A stretch of DNA of 64,000 nt from JACVRW01 sp963746825 (GTDB taxonomy: Bacteria; Actinomycetota; Thermoleophilia; Solirubrobacterales; Thermoleophilaceae): positions 1-64,000 of the forward strand of contig CAVVCU010000016.1 in NCBI GenBank assembly GCA_963746825.1, given 5' to 3'. The notes under the pieces were generated by a model. The model was given only the letters and a program-made list of their open reading frames with translations. It made no database searches and was not told the origin of the DNA. Positions 26,998-36,650 of the stretch are shown piece after piece (the first letter of the stretch is position 1; each line of letters starts with the position of its first letter). Both the position numbers and the translations under genes were made by a program.

Positions 26998-29900
26998 ATG
27001 TCCCAAGACGCCGCCGCCGCGGATCCCTCCTCCTCGGAGGCAGTCGAAGAGCTGCTCCGCCAGCTCGTCGACGCCCGCTTCGTCCTCACCGATCGCGACG
27101 GCGCGGTCACGCGCTGGAGCGGCCCGGCCGAGGAGCTCTTCGGCTGGCCCGCCGAGCGCATGGTCGGGCGGCCGCTCGTGACGACGCTGGGCCTTCCCGA
27201 CAACCTGCCCGAGGGCGGTGGACAGCTCACGGCGATGGTGCGCTGTCAGGACGGCGAGGAGCTCGAGGTGGCGATGGGACTCGTGCCGGTGCGCATGAGC
27301 CAGAGCCTCGAGTTCAACGGCTTTCTCGAGGCCCTGGAGATCGTCGCGCCGCGCGGCGCTGCCCTGTCGGCGCTGGGCCGCAGCCACCGCGCGGTGGTGG
27401 ACTGGATCCAGGCCGCCCTCAACGGAGAGGCCGAGCTCGACGACGACGGCCTGGCCGCGGGCACGATCGTCGCCTTTCGGCCCCTCCACGAGCCGCCGCC
27501 CGAGCCCACGCTCGAGGAGCTCGAGCTTGCCGCCGCGGAGGCGGAGTTCGAGGAGGCCGCTCGGGCCAAGGAGCGCCTCGCGGACCTCGAACGGGCCGGC
27601 GCGGGGCTCGAGTCCGAGCTGACCGACACGCGCCGGGCGCTCGACGAGACGCGCGCGCAGATGGAGAGCCTGCGCGGCCACGTCGAGCACACCCGCAGCG
27701 CCCGCGACGAGCAGGCCCGGGCCGACGGCGAGCGGCTGGAGCGCGAGGCCCAGGAGGCACGCAGCGAGCGCGAGCGCCTGCGGAGCGAGCTCGACGATAT
27801 GCGCACGGCCGTCGAGGCCTTCCGCCGCGACGTGGCGGGCGCCCCCCAGGCTCAGGAGCGCCTGCGCGCTCAGCTGGAGCAGACGCGAGAGAAGCTGAAG
27901 GGCCTCGAGGCCGCTCGAGCTCAGGACCACGGCCTCTCCGGCCGGATCGACGAGGTCCACGGCTCGGCTGGCGAGCTTCGAGAGCGCGCTCTCCGAGGCC
28001 CCCCGGGCGGAGAGCATCGAGGAGACTGCTCGCTCGCTGCGCTCGGAACTGGCCGAGGCCCAGGCGCGCGTGGAGGAGCTCGAGGTGGAGGGTGCCTCCG
28101 AGCGCACGCGCCTCGAAGAGGAGCTCGGCGGCACGCGAGCCCGTCTGGAGCACCTCGAGGCCGAGCGGACGGCGAGCCAGTCGGAGCTGGAGGCCGAGCT
28201 GGCCGACACTCGTGCCCGCCTGGATGAGCTGGCCCGCGCCGGGGCCGAGATCGAGGATCGAGCCGGCGCGGCGGCCGCCGAGAGCGCCGCGCGCGAACGC
28301 GAGCGTCTCGAGGGCGAGCTCGAGGCCACGCGCTCGCACATCGAGCGCCTCGAGATCTCGCGCGCGCAGGAGCGCGAGCAGCTCGAGGGAGACTTGGCCG
28401 CCACGCGGACCCGGCTCGACGAGCTGGCCACCGCGCGCAAGCCGGAGGTGGAGCGCCTCGCCGCCGAGCTCGCCGAAACGCGTGAGCACCTCCAGGAGCA
28501 GGAACGCGCGCGCGGCCACGTGCACGGCAAGCTGGAAGCGCTCGAGCAGGCGGCGGCCGAGCGCGAGGCCGACGGGGCAAGCGCTCAGGCCGGCCTGGCC
28601 ACTGGGCTCACCGAAACTCGCGAGGCGGTCGAGGCCCTGCGCGCCCGCATCGAGGCGGCGCAGGTCGAGGCCGTGGGCGACGAGGAGGCGCGCCTGCTGA
28701 TCAACGACCTGCGCGAGGAGCTCGCCACCCTTCGCTCGGGCGTGCTCGAGCGGGGCGGCGACGAGGCCCAGCTACGCGCGCTGGCCGAGCAGGCCCAGTC
28801 CTCGGCTGAAGCGGCACAGCGGTCCCAGGCGGCCATCGAGCAACTGGCCGGGCGGGCTGCCGAGGCAGCCGAGGCCGCCCAAGCGCGTGCGGCGCGGGCC
28901 GAGCAGGCCATCGAGGCGGTCGACGCCGGGGCCGAGCGACAGGCGGCCACGTCGTCCGCGACGCGCGAGGAGCTCGCACAACTCGAAGCCCGCGCCGTCG
29001 AGGCTCGCGACGCCGCGAGTGCCACCGTGGCCGCCATCGCATCCGAGGCCGCCCGCGCCCAGGAACTGGTACGCGGCACGCTGCTCGAGCTCGACGAGCG
29101 CGCGGGCGATCTCCGCGAGTGGCTCGCCGGAGCCGAGACGAGCGCGGACCGGACCGAGGCGGCGAACGAGCAGGCGAGGCACGCCATTCAGGCCGTGGAA
29201 GCGGCTATCGAACGCGCCCGCGAGACCGACGCGCAGCTCGAGACCCACGGTCAGCGCGTCGAGCGCGCCGCCGGCGCGGCCGCCCAGGAATCCGAACGCG
29301 TACAGGCCGTGGCCGCCGCCGTGGAGGAGCACTCCGCGCAGCTCGACGAGCGCGCGTCGTCGATGGAGGCACAGGCACGCGAGACGGCAGAGCGGCTGGC
29401 GAAGGCCGAGGCACAGGCCCGGGAGGCGGCGCAGCGCTCGGCGGCGCTGGAGGCCCTGGCCGGCCGGGCAGAGAGCGCAGCCGCCGCAGCGGAGGCCGGA
29501 GCCGCCCGCTCGGAGGATTCGGCCGGGATCGCCGCAGAGAGCGCCGCCCGGTCGATCGAGGCCTCGAGCACGGCCGAGGGCCACGCCGATCGCGCGCGCG
29601 AGTCCGCCGGAGCGGCGGGCCGCCACGCGGGGCGGGCGGGCGAGGGCGCGGCCGCAGCCGAGCGTAACGCCGGGCGCGCCGCCGAACAGGCGGGCGAGGC
29701 CGAGAACCACGTCCGGCGGATGGCCGAGGCGGCCGCGGCCGCCGAGCGTCGCGCCGCCGAGGCCCACGAGGCCGCCACCAGCGCCGCGCAGGCGGCCGAG
29801 CTGGCACGCCGCTCAGCCGAGGAAGCCGGGGCGGAGGCCGAAGCCGTGCGCCGCGCGGCGTATGGGGCCGCTCAGGGACGAGCGTTCGAGGCACCCGCGC

Positions 29901-30349
29901 GCCTGACGCCGCTCGACGGCCGGGAGAAGCCCGCGTACGGCAACGGGAAGCCGGGCTCGCGCGACCACCGTCCGCTCTTCGCCACGCGCGCCCACGAGCC
30001 GAAGCGCAAGCTTCGCCCGGGGTTCGATGACGCCGGACACCCGATGGCCACGATCGAGCTGAACGGTCATTTCCGCGAGCTCAACCGGGGGTTCTGTGAT
30101 CTCGTCGGTCATTCGGAGGAGGAGTTCCGCGCCGCGGTCTGGCCGCCGGTGATGGACCGGGCCAACCTGCCCAAGCACCGCGACCAGATGAAGCAGTTGC
30201 TCGAAGGGGATATCGACTCCGCCTCCTTCGACACCAGCTACGTGCACGCTCAGGGACTCCTCGTTCCCCTGGCCGGCAGCATCACCCTCACCAAACGAGA
30301 CGGCAGCCCGGATCATTTTCTGCTCGACGTGAACGCGCCGGGCGCCTAG
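26998..30349 (+). CDS. PAS-coiled coil-PAS protein, one frameshift
   Basis: About 1,116 residues after correcting one shift between 27,920 and 27,970. An N-terminal PAS domain (about 15-125: LLRQLVDARFVLTDRDGAVTRWSGPAEELFGWPAERMVGRP) is followed by about 800 residues of long Glu/Arg/Ala heptad-rich helix (LDETRAQMESLRGHVEHTRS, LESELTDTRRALDET and many repeats), first MukB/SMC-like then an Ala-rich stretch with many AAERxAxxA units. The protein ends with a second PAS domain (GHPMATIELNGHFRELNRGFCDLVGHSEEEF). No kinase, cyclase or receiver domain is present. No transmembrane segment is seen. Its role may be a scaffold or polarity protein; nothing similar is recalled. Confidence 0.75.
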
Positions 30350-31299
30350 GTCCCGAGCACCCGCACCCGGAACTCGGCCCGGAAGCCCGCGCCGGGCGCG
30401 ACCACGCGCAGGCCTGCTCCGCTCACGAGGGCGTCAGTCGGCGCGGTCATCGGCTCGAAGCAGATGAGCTCCTCGGCCGCCGGTGCGTAGACCTGAGCCA
30501 CGGGATAGCCCTCGCCCAGCTCCAGCTCGATGCGCCGCCCACCCCCCTCCAGCGCGAAGCAGGCGGGCTCGGCCAGCTCGGTGTAGAGATCGTCGTAGGT
30601 GCGCTCGCCCAGCGGCCCGGGCGCGATGTCGGCCGGCTCCTCGCGACCGGAGGGGATGCCGCGCTCGTCGAGCAGCGCCTGCTTGCGCACCGGCATGGTG
30701 ACCATCCACTGCGCTCGCGCCACGTCGGGCAGGCGCAGGTAGGGATGCCAGCCGAAGGACACGGGCACCGGCACGTCACCCGTGGGAGTGAGGGTGGTGG
30801 CCACGGTGAGCGTGGCGCCCGCGAGCTCGGCCTCCACCCGAATCTCGTGGGGGAACGGAAAGGCGGCCAGCAGCTCGGGATGGGCGCCGAAGTCCAGACG
30901 CGCGCCTATCGCCGCGTGGTCCTCGGCGACGCTGCAGCGGTCGAGCTCCCACAACGTGGAGGCGGCGAGAAGCCCGTGGATCGGCAGCCCGCCCGGATCG
31001 AGTCGCACCGGCGAGCGCTCCGGATCGAGGACGCCCTCGCGCCCCGCAACCGAGTAGGCACGCGCCGAGAGCCGATTGGCCCACGGATGCAGGAGCGGAA
31101 TCCCGAAGCTCGAGCCACGCTCGCGATAGCCGGCGATGCCGGAACGCTGGCCCAGCAGCTCCTGGCCGTGATGGAGGAGCGAATAGCCGACCATCCCGGT
31201 GCCGGGCGCGAAGCCCGCCCGTAGATCGTGGGCGTGGGAGACCAGGGCGACACCGTCGACCCCGTCGATCTGCTCGTCGACCACCTCGTGAGCGGACAC
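30346..31299 (-). CDS. Aldose 1-epimerase family protein (galactose mutarotase-like)
   Basis: About 317 residues from a GTG at 31,299, which is a guess because the frame stays open further upstream. LRAGFAPGTGMVGYSLLHHGQELLG, RSGIAGY, GIPLLHPWANRLSA (NP-like LHPWANR with the catalytic-region Arg), GLPIHGLL with the conserved His, and VSFGWHPYLRLPD with the second catalytic-site His are typical. The acid Glu is in the C-terminal LICFEPMTAPTDAL. It interconverts alpha and beta anomers of sugars. It diverges from the amidohydrolase with 27 bp between starts and its TAG overlaps the PAS gene stop in CTAG. Confidence 0.83.
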   Translation of the reverse strand: MSAHEVVDEQIDGVDGVALVSHAHDLRAGFAPGTGMVGYSLLHHGQELLGQRSGIAGYRERGSSFGIPLLHPWANRLSARAYSVAGREGVLDPERSPVRLDPGGLPIHGLLAASTLWELDRCSVAEDHAAIGARLDFGAHPELLAAFPFPHEIRVEAELAGATLTVATTLTPTGDVPVPVSFGWHPYLRLPDVARAQWMVTMPVRKQALLDERGIPSGREEPADIAPGPLGERTYDDLYTELAEPACFALEGGGRRIELELGEGYPVAQVYAPAAEELICFEPMTAPTDALVSGAGLRVVAPGAGFRAEFRVRVLGT

Positions 31300-31326
31300 G
31301 GCCTGCAAGATAGGGTGCCCCGGCCC

Positions 31327-32484
31327 ATGATCTCGGAGACCCTCTTCATACCGTGGCTCGACGAGCTGCTGAACGACCTTCCCGGCGCCCAGCTGCTCGA
31401 CGCGCACACCCACATCGGCCAGAACGACCCGGATGGCTATCGCTGCAGTCGCGAGGAGCTCGTGGGTGTGCTCGAGCCGATCCACGCGCGCGCCTTCGTC
31501 TTTCCCATGCACGAGCCGGACGGCTATCCCGCCGCCAACGACATGGTGCTCGCCGAGGCCGAGGCCACGGACGGGCGCCTGTTCGCCTTCTGCCGGCTCG
31601 ATCCCGCCGACTCGCCCGCGGCCGAGGCCCGGCGCTGCGTGCGAGCCGGCGCGCGCGGAATCAAGCTCCATCCGCGCGCGGAGGGCTTCAACCTCGACCA
31701 TCCCGCGCTGGAGGACGTGTACGCCTTGGCCGACGAGGAGCAGCTGCCGATCCTCTGCCACGCGGGCCGCGGCATTCCGGCGCTCGGGCGCCACTCGCTC
31801 GAGGTATGCGCGCGCTATCCCAACCTGCGCCTGATCCTCGCGCACGCGGGGATCTCCGACCTGGCCTGGATATGGCGGGACGCGCCCGCTCATCCCAACC
31901 TGTTCTTCGACACGGCGTGGTGGTCGCCCACCGATCTCCAGGCTCTCCTGGCGGTGGTCCGGCCCGGCCAGATCCTGATGGCCAGCGACGCCCCGTACGC
32001 GACCCCGACCCTGGGCGCGATATTGGACCTCCGCCACGGCCTGCAGCTGGGCCTCGAGCCGGACGCGCTGCGCAGCATCCTCGGCGAGCAGGCGCTGCGG
32101 CTGGTGGAGCGCGAGACGCCGCTCGACCTCGGCCCGCCGCCCGGGGGCGACTCGATACCCCGCGATCCGCTGCTCGAGCGCGTGTACGCGTCCCTGATGG
32201 TCGCCGTGGGGCAGATGTTCCACGGCATCGACCCGCAGGAGATGCTGGCGCTGGCCCGGCTGGCCTGCGACGTCGACGACGAGACTCCCCAGGCCGCGGT
32301 CTGCGAGGCGGTGCTGGCCGTTCTCGACGCGCGCGAGGCCTACGAGGGCGGATCCGACGGGCGGCCGGAGCGCTTTGCCCCCGGCGTACACCTGATCGTG
32401 CTCGCGGCCGCGCTTGCCCGCACGCCGGACGTGAGGTTGCCGGAGCAGCCCGGCCTGCTCACGGACGCGCCTGGCGTCAGCTGA
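31327..32484 (+). CDS. Metal-dependent amidohydrolase (Amidohydro_2 family)
   Basis: 385 residues from the ATG at 31,327. The TIM-barrel metal motifs are LLDAHTHIG (HxH), GIKLHPRAEGFN, PILCHAGRGIP (His), LILAHAGISD (His) and ILMASDAPYA (Asp). The protein belongs to the ACMSD/TIM-barrel decarboxylase-hydrolase group. About 110 extra residues after the barrel (DPLLERVYASLMVAVGQMF and DETPQAAVCEAVLAVLD) form an unusual alpha-helical tail. The substrate is unknown. Its TGA overlaps the TGA of the convergent STAS gene in the 8-bp palindrome TCAGCTGA. Confidence 0.85.
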   Translation: MISETLFIPWLDELLNDLPGAQLLDAHTHIGQNDPDGYRCSREELVGVLEPIHARAFVFPMHEPDGYPAANDMVLAEAEATDGRLFAFCRLDPADSPAAEARRCVRAGARGIKLHPRAEGFNLDHPALEDVYALADEEQLPILCHAGRGIPALGRHSLEVCARYPNLRLILAHAGISDLAWIWRDAPAHPNLFFDTAWWSPTDLQALLAVVRPGQILMASDAPYATPTLGAILDLRHGLQLGLEPDALRSILGEQALRLVERETPLDLGPPPGGDSIPRDPLLERVYASLMVAVGQMFHGIDPQEMLALARLACDVDDETPQAAVCEAVLAVLDAREAYEGGSDGRPERFAPGVHLIVLAAALARTPDVRLPEQPGLLTDAPGVS

Positions 32485-32809
32485 TCGCTGCGGCGTCGTC
32501 CACCATCTCGAGGCGCTCCTCGAGGCGGGTGATGGTGAACACGCGCTGAACGGGATCGGGCCCGCGCACCACGACCATGCGGCGGCCCTCCCCCCGAGCG
32601 CGCTCGTCCGCGGTGACGATGCAACGCAGCCCGGTGGAGTCCAGGAAGGTCAAACGGGACAGGTCGATCACGACCGTTGCCGGCGACGATTGCTCCACAC
32701 GCTGAAGCTCCTCCTGGACCTTTACGACCGTCGACAGGTCGAGCTCGCCCACCAGCTCGACGTGAACCAATCCGTCACGGTCCTGGGTCGTGACCTCGAG
32801 GATCTCCAC
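32477..32809 (-). CDS. STAS-domain anti-sigma factor antagonist
   Basis: 110 residues covering one STAS fold (SpoIIAA/RsbV). LVHVELVGELDLSTVVKVQEEL and VVIDLSRLTFLDSTGLRCIV carry the phosphorylatable serine region DSTGL (Ser58, Thr59). The C-terminus has RVFTITRLEERLEMVDD. Such proteins release a partner-switching sigma factor by binding an anti-sigma kinase when dephosphorylated; no cognate kinase is adjacent. It lies 10 bp beyond the TauE/SafE pair on the same strand, so it may be co-transcribed with it. Confidence 0.9.
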   Translation of the reverse strand: MEILEVTTQDRDGLVHVELVGELDLSTVVKVQEELQRVEQSSPATVVIDLSRLTFLDSTGLRCIVTADERARGEGRRMVVVRGPDPVQRVFTITRLEERLEMVDDAAAIS

Positions 32810-32819
32810 AGGCCCGAAC

Positions 32820-33194
32820 CTAGCGCAGACCCGCCTTCTTGGCGAGTTGCCAGGCGAACAGCAACTGCACGGCGGCGAAGGACAGCTCGAGGGCCCGCTC
32901 GGGCACCGCGTTGGCCACCACCACCCCGACCACCACCCCCACCGGCGACAGCACGCCGACGATCAGGCCGTCCTTGAGCCGGAGGTTGCCGTAGCCGTGC
33001 TGCCGCCAGGTGCCGACCAACGAAACGAGCACGATCGCGACCAGCGAGGTGGCCTCCGCGCCGAGCTGCGTGAGATCGGCGAACACCACCAGGGCGGGCA
33101 CGAACAGGACCCCGCCGCCCACGCCGACCAGGCCGCCGGCCATCCCGGCGGCGAAGCCCAGAGCGAGGAGGCCGGTCCAGTCGAGTGCGTCCAT
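32820..33194 (-). CDS. Half-length TauE/SafE-family membrane protein (second of pair)
   Basis: 124 residues with about four membrane helices. The N-terminal GLLALGFAAGMAGGLVGVGGGVLFVPALVVF has the family GxGGG(x)-type motif of sulfite/organic anion exporters (PF01925). Members are usually about 250 residues with two homologous four-helix halves; this gene encodes only one half. It starts 2 bp after its sister gene's stop (33,197) and precedes the STAS gene. The two products probably form a heterodimer equivalent to the full-length exporter. The substrate is unknown. Confidence 0.83.
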   Translation of the reverse strand: MDALDWTGLLALGFAAGMAGGLVGVGGGVLFVPALVVFADLTQLGAEATSLVAIVLVSLVGTWRQHGYGNLRLKDGLIVGVLSPVGVVVGVVVANAVPERALELSFAAVQLLFAWQLAKKAGLR

Positions 33195-33196
33195 GC

Positions 33197-33571
33197 CTAG
33201 AAGACCAGGACCGCGGCCGAAGCCAGCAGGAGAACGATGAACGCGAGCGCGACCGAGCGCTCGGAGATGCGCTGCTGCAGGGCCGTGCCGGCCAGGACAC
33301 CGGCCACCGCGGGGATGCCGATGAGAAGCCCCTTGGCCAGGTCGACGTTGCCGTAGAAGGCCTGCGCGATCGCGGCCAGCACTCCGATCACGATGATCGC
33401 GGCGAGCGAGGTGCCCGTGGCCTCCTTCTGCCCGTACCCCAGCCAGAGCACCAGTAGGGGGACGATGATCGTGCCGCCCCCCACCCCGAACAGGCCGCTG
33501 AAGGCCCCGGCCCCGGTGGCGATCACCGCCAACCGCAGGAACCTCGGTGCCCGTGACGACATCGCGGGCAT
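33197..33571 (-). CDS. Half-length TauE/SafE-family membrane protein (first of pair)
   Basis: 124 residues: LRLAVIATGAGAFSGLFGVGGGTIIVPLLVLWLGYGQKEATGTSLAAIIVIGVLAAIAQAFYG, then two more hydrophobic helices. The FGVGGGTIIVPLLVL motif and the EATGTSL segment are repeat hallmarks of the family. It pairs with the next gene (2-bp gap) as a split version of a normally single-chain exporter. The ATG at 33,571 is used; a second ATG lies three codons further in. It diverges from the phosphatase gene with 10 bp between starts. Confidence 0.83.
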   Translation of the reverse strand: MPAMSSRAPRFLRLAVIATGAGAFSGLFGVGGGTIIVPLLVLWLGYGQKEATGTSLAAIIVIGVLAAIAQAFYGNVDLAKGLLIGIPAVAGVLAGTALQQRISERSVALAFIVLLLASAAVLVF

Positions 33572-33581
33572 ACTACGGCGG

Positions 33582-34367
33582 GTGCAGGCCCTTCAGCCGC
33601 TGCTGGCCGACCCCGAGCGCGCGGGAATCCTCTGCGACGTCGACGGCGTCCTCGCTCCGATCGTGCGCCGCGCCGACGAGGCGCGCGTGAGCCAGGAGAC
33701 GTCCCTGCTGCTGAGCCGCCTCGCGCGCCGCTACGGGTTGGTGGCGTGCATCTCGGGCCGCTCGGCGGCCGACGCGCGCCGCCTCGTCGGCGTGGGCGGC
33801 ATCGCCTACGCCGGCTCGCACGGAGCGGAGCTGCTCGAGCCCGGTGCCGCGCGGCCGCGCTGGAACGAGGCGTTCAAGAGCCACGAGGAGCAGGTGAAGC
33901 GCTTCTCCGCCGAGCGCGACACTCCCGCCCTGCGCAAGCTGCGGGCGCGGATCGAGGACAAGGGGCCGATCGTCGCCTTTCATTGGCGCGACGTGCCCGA
34001 CGAGGAAGCGGCACAGCGGCATATCGAGGGCATCGCGGCCGAGGCCGAGGCGGAGGGGCTGACCGTGCACTGGGCCAAGAAGGTGCTCGAGGTGCGCCCG
34101 CCCGTGCACGTCGACAAGGGCCAGGCGGTGCGCGAGCTTGTGGAGCTGAGCGCCGTGCGCGCGAGCCTCTTCGCCGGCGACGACACCACCGACCTCGACG
34201 CCTTCGACGCCCTCGACGCGCTGGTCGCGGAGAAGGCGCTCGACGACGCCGTGCGCGTGGGCGTCGAATCCGACGAGGGCCCGCCGGCCATCGTCGAGCG
34301 AGCCGATCTGGTTGTCGACGGGGTCGACGGCTTTCGCGACGTGCTGGTGGCGCTGGCCGAGGCGTGA
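33582..34367 (+). CDS. otsB: Trehalose-6-phosphate phosphatase
   Basis: 261 residues from a GTG at 33,582. HAD motifs are ILCDVDGVLAPIV (DxDG), CISGRSAADARRLVGV, AYAGSHGAELLEPG (the TPP cap loop), KVLEVRPPVHVDKGQAVREL (GKxxAV-type lysine) and LFAGDDTTDLDAFDAL (motif IV). The order and length fit OtsB, which releases trehalose from trehalose 6-phosphate. No synthase gene (otsA) is visible in the window. It overlaps the next membrane-protein gene by 4 bp in GTGA, so the two are coupled. Confidence 0.9.
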   Translation: MQALQPLLADPERAGILCDVDGVLAPIVRRADEARVSQETSLLLSRLARRYGLVACISGRSAADARRLVGVGGIAYAGSHGAELLEPGAARPRWNEAFKSHEEQVKRFSAERDTPALRKLRARIEDKGPIVAFHWRDVPDEEAAQRHIEGIAAEAEAEGLTVHWAKKVLEVRPPVHVDKGQAVRELVELSAVRASLFAGDDTTDLDAFDALDALVAEKALDDAVRVGVESDEGPPAIVERADLVVDGVDGFRDVLVALAEA

Positions 34368-34876
34368 GGTTTCGCGACCTCCTGCGCGTGTCGGTCGTGC
34401 TGTTCGGCGGAGCGGCGACCGCTCTGGCCCTGGTGTCGGTGGTCGGTGCCGCCCGCGCGGACACCAACACGCTCGTCTACGTGGCCGCCATCTGGTGGTG
34501 CCTGGCCACCCTGGCCGGCCTGTGGCTGGGGCGGCGGCTCGACACCACCACCGCGATCGCGGGCCTACTCGCCGACGCGCGGCAGACGAACACCCTGCCC
34601 GAGATCGAGCCCGGAACGGTGCTCTTCAACCGGCTGTGGCCGCTCGTCGTGCTGGCTCTGGCCTCCGCGGTGGCCGGTTTCTTCTTTCCTCAGGTGCCCG
34701 CCGTGGCCACCGGCTACTGCCTGCTGGTGGCGCTCCTGTGGCGCAAGCAGTCGCGCGCGGTCGAGGCCATCGAGGGCCGCGACGGGGTCGAGTTCTGGCT
34801 CGACAAGACCTCGCCCTTCGGCGGGCCCCAGTTGCTGCGCCTGCCCGGGCTGCGCAAGATCGCGCCGGAGCAGTAA
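34364..34876 (+). CDS. Hypothetical membrane protein translationally coupled to otsB
   Basis: 170 residues from a GTG that overlaps the otsB TGA. Three to four hydrophobic segments can be seen (VSVVLFGGAATALALVSVVGAA, VYVAAIWWCLATLAGLWLG, WPLVVLALASAVAGFF, VATGYCLLVALLW) separated by short loops. The C-terminal 50 residues are charged and cytoplasmic-looking (RKQSRAVEAIEGRDGVEFWLDKTSPFGGPQLLRLPG). I do not recognise a family. The coupling with otsB is the only functional hint. Confidence 0.75.
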   Translation: MRFRDLLRVSVVLFGGAATALALVSVVGAARADTNTLVYVAAIWWCLATLAGLWLGRRLDTTTAIAGLLADARQTNTLPEIEPGTVLFNRLWPLVVLALASAVAGFFFPQVPAVATGYCLLVALLWRKQSRAVEAIEGRDGVEFWLDKTSPFGGPQLLRLPGLRKIAPEQ

Positions 34877-34882
34877 CCGCAG

Positions 34883-34902
34883 CCGGGGGCTCGCGCCCCC
34901 GG
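34883..34902. terminator. Hairpin between convergent genes
   Basis: CCGGGGGC, loop TCGC, GCCCCCGG: a perfect 8-bp stem placed between the stop codons of the membrane-protein gene (34,876) and polymerase X (34,926). It lacks a T-tract, so it may be a bidirectional GC-only terminator or barrier. Confidence 0.6.
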
Positions 34903-34925
34903 ACCCCCGCTGATTCCTGGCCGGC

Positions 34926-36650
34926 CTAGGTCGGCTGTCGCTTCCTTAGCCGATCGACCTCGGCCCAGGGACGCGTGTTGGCCACCGCGTCGGCGGTGAG
35001 CCACGCCCGGCGCGCGGTGGCGATGCCGTAGCGCATGTTGGCGAGCGTCCGCGGCCAATGGGCGTCGGAGTCGACCACCAGGGTCACGCCCGCCTCGGCG
35101 GCGGCTCGCGCGTAGACGTCGTTGAGGTCGCGGCGGTCGGGGTTGGCGTTGATCTCGAGGAAGGTGCCGGTCTCGAGCGCCGCCGCGATCACCCGGTCGA
35201 GGTCGAGCGCGTAGGCCTCGCGGCGCTCGATCAGCCGGCCGGTGGGATGCCCGATCGCGTCTACGAAGGGGTTCTGCATCGCAGCCACCATGCGGTCGGT
35301 CTGCTGCTCTTCCGACAGCCGGAACGAGGTGTGCAGGCTGGCGACCACCCAGTCCAGTTGCTCGAGCACGTCATCGGCATAGTCCACCGTGCCGTCGGGA
35401 AGGATGTTGGTCTCGGTGCCCGCGAGCACCTGGATGCCGTCGAGCTCGAGCGAGCGGATGTGCTCGACCTGGCGCGCCAGCGCGTCGGCCTGGACATCGT
35501 TGCCGAAGCCGTGGGTGGCCGAGTGGTCGGTGATGGCCACGTAGTCGTAGCCGCGGTCCCGCGCCGTCTCGGCCATCTCCTCGACCGACGCGTGGCCGTC
35601 CGACAGGGTGGTGTGCATGTGAAGGTCTCCGCGGATGTCCTCGAGCTCGATGAGCTGCGGCAGGCGCTCCTGCCGCGCGGCCTGGAGCTCACCGCGATTC
35701 TCGCGCAGCTCCGGCGGGATCCAGCTCATGCCGAGCCGCGCGTAGACCTCCTCCTCGGTCGCGCAGGCCAGCAGCCCGCCGTTCTCGTCGTCCGCGATGC
35801 CGTACTCGCTTACGTGGAGGCCGCGCTTGACCGCCGCGCTGCGCAGTGCCTCGTTGTGCTTGCCCGAGCCGGTGAAGTGCTGGAGCAGGTTGCCGAACAC
35901 CTCCTCGGGGACGATGCGCAGGTCGACGGGGAGCCCGGAGTGGGTGATCGCCCTGGCGCCCGCGGTGCCCGACGAGTGGACCGAGTCGATGGGCTGCAGC
36001 GAGGAGAAGTGCTCCACCAGCGCCTCGGCGTCGCTCGTGGCGGCGACGATGTCGAGGTCCTTCACCGCGTCCACGCGGCGCCGTGCGCTGCCCGCCAGCT
36101 CGACTCTCAGCGCCGAGGGGTGGTCACGCAGGCCCGCCACCAGCTCGTCGCCGGCGGCCAGGGCCTTGGAGAGAATCATGCGCACTTTTGGGCGGCCGTC
36201 CGCGCCGGCGGCGAGCTCCGCCAGCACCTTCTCCTGTGCTTTCGGCCCGAAGCCGGGCACGCCGGTGAGCCGGCCGGCGTCGGCGGCGGCCCGGAGGTCG
36301 TCGAGCGACTCGATGCCGAGATGCTCGTGGAGCTGGCGCGCGCGCTTGGGACCGAGGCCCGGGATCTGCGTGACCGCCACGAGGCCGGCGGGAACGCGCG
36401 CCTTGAGCTTGTCGGCCGAAGGAATGGAGCCGCCCTCGAGCAGCGCGTCGATCTTGTCGGCGATCGTCTTGCCCACGCCGGGCAGATCGTCGGCCTTGCC
36501 CTGCCGGGCCATCTCGGCCACCGACACGCCGGCCTCGCGGATCGCCTTGGCGGCGTTGCGGTAGGCGACCACGCGGTAGACCACCGCCCCGTCGAGCTCG
36601 TAGAGGCTGGCCAGCTCCTCGAACGCTTCCGCGATCTCACCGTTGCGCAT
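34926..36650 (-). CDS. polX: DNA polymerase X with PHP phosphoesterase domain
   Basis: 574 residues from the ATG at 36,650. The N-terminus (IAEAFEELASLYELDGAVVYRVVAYRNAAKAI, LPGVGKTIADKIDALLEGG, IPGLGPKRARQLHEHLGI) is the helix-hairpin-helix 8-kDa part, followed by a Pol beta-like palm with VELAGSARRRVDAVKDLDIVAAT. The C-terminal PHP domain has DLHMHTTLSDGHASVEEMAE, VAITDHSATHGFG, VLAGTETNILPDG, DAIGHPTGRL and VDSDAHW. Bacterial PolX does gap filling and base-excision repair, with PHP-dependent 3'-5' exonuclease. Its start shares CATG with the divergent glycosyltransferase. Confidence 0.94.
   Translation of the reverse strand: MRNGEIAEAFEELASLYELDGAVVYRVVAYRNAAKAIREAGVSVAEMARQGKADDLPGVGKTIADKIDALLEGGSIPSADKLKARVPAGLVAVTQIPGLGPKRARQLHEHLGIESLDDLRAAADAGRLTGVPGFGPKAQEKVLAELAAGADGRPKVRMILSKALAAGDELVAGLRDHPSALRVELAGSARRRVDAVKDLDIVAATSDAEALVEHFSSLQPIDSVHSSGTAGARAITHSGLPVDLRIVPEEVFGNLLQHFTGSGKHNEALRSAAVKRGLHVSEYGIADDENGGLLACATEEEVYARLGMSWIPPELRENRGELQAARQERLPQLIELEDIRGDLHMHTTLSDGHASVEEMAETARDRGYDYVAITDHSATHGFGNDVQADALARQVEHIRSLELDGIQVLAGTETNILPDGTVDYADDVLEQLDWVVASLHTSFRLSEEQQTDRMVAAMQNPFVDAIGHPTGRLIERREAYALDLDRVIAAALETGTFLEINANPDRRDLNDVYARAAAEAGVTLVVDSDAHWPRTLANMRYGIATARRAWLTADAVANTRPWAEVDRLRKRQPT

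Noticed and set aside
27050..27250. Possible kinase partner fused to the PAS-coiled coil protein
   Set aside because: No histidine-kinase, GGDEF or receiver motif anywhere in either reading frame of the gene.
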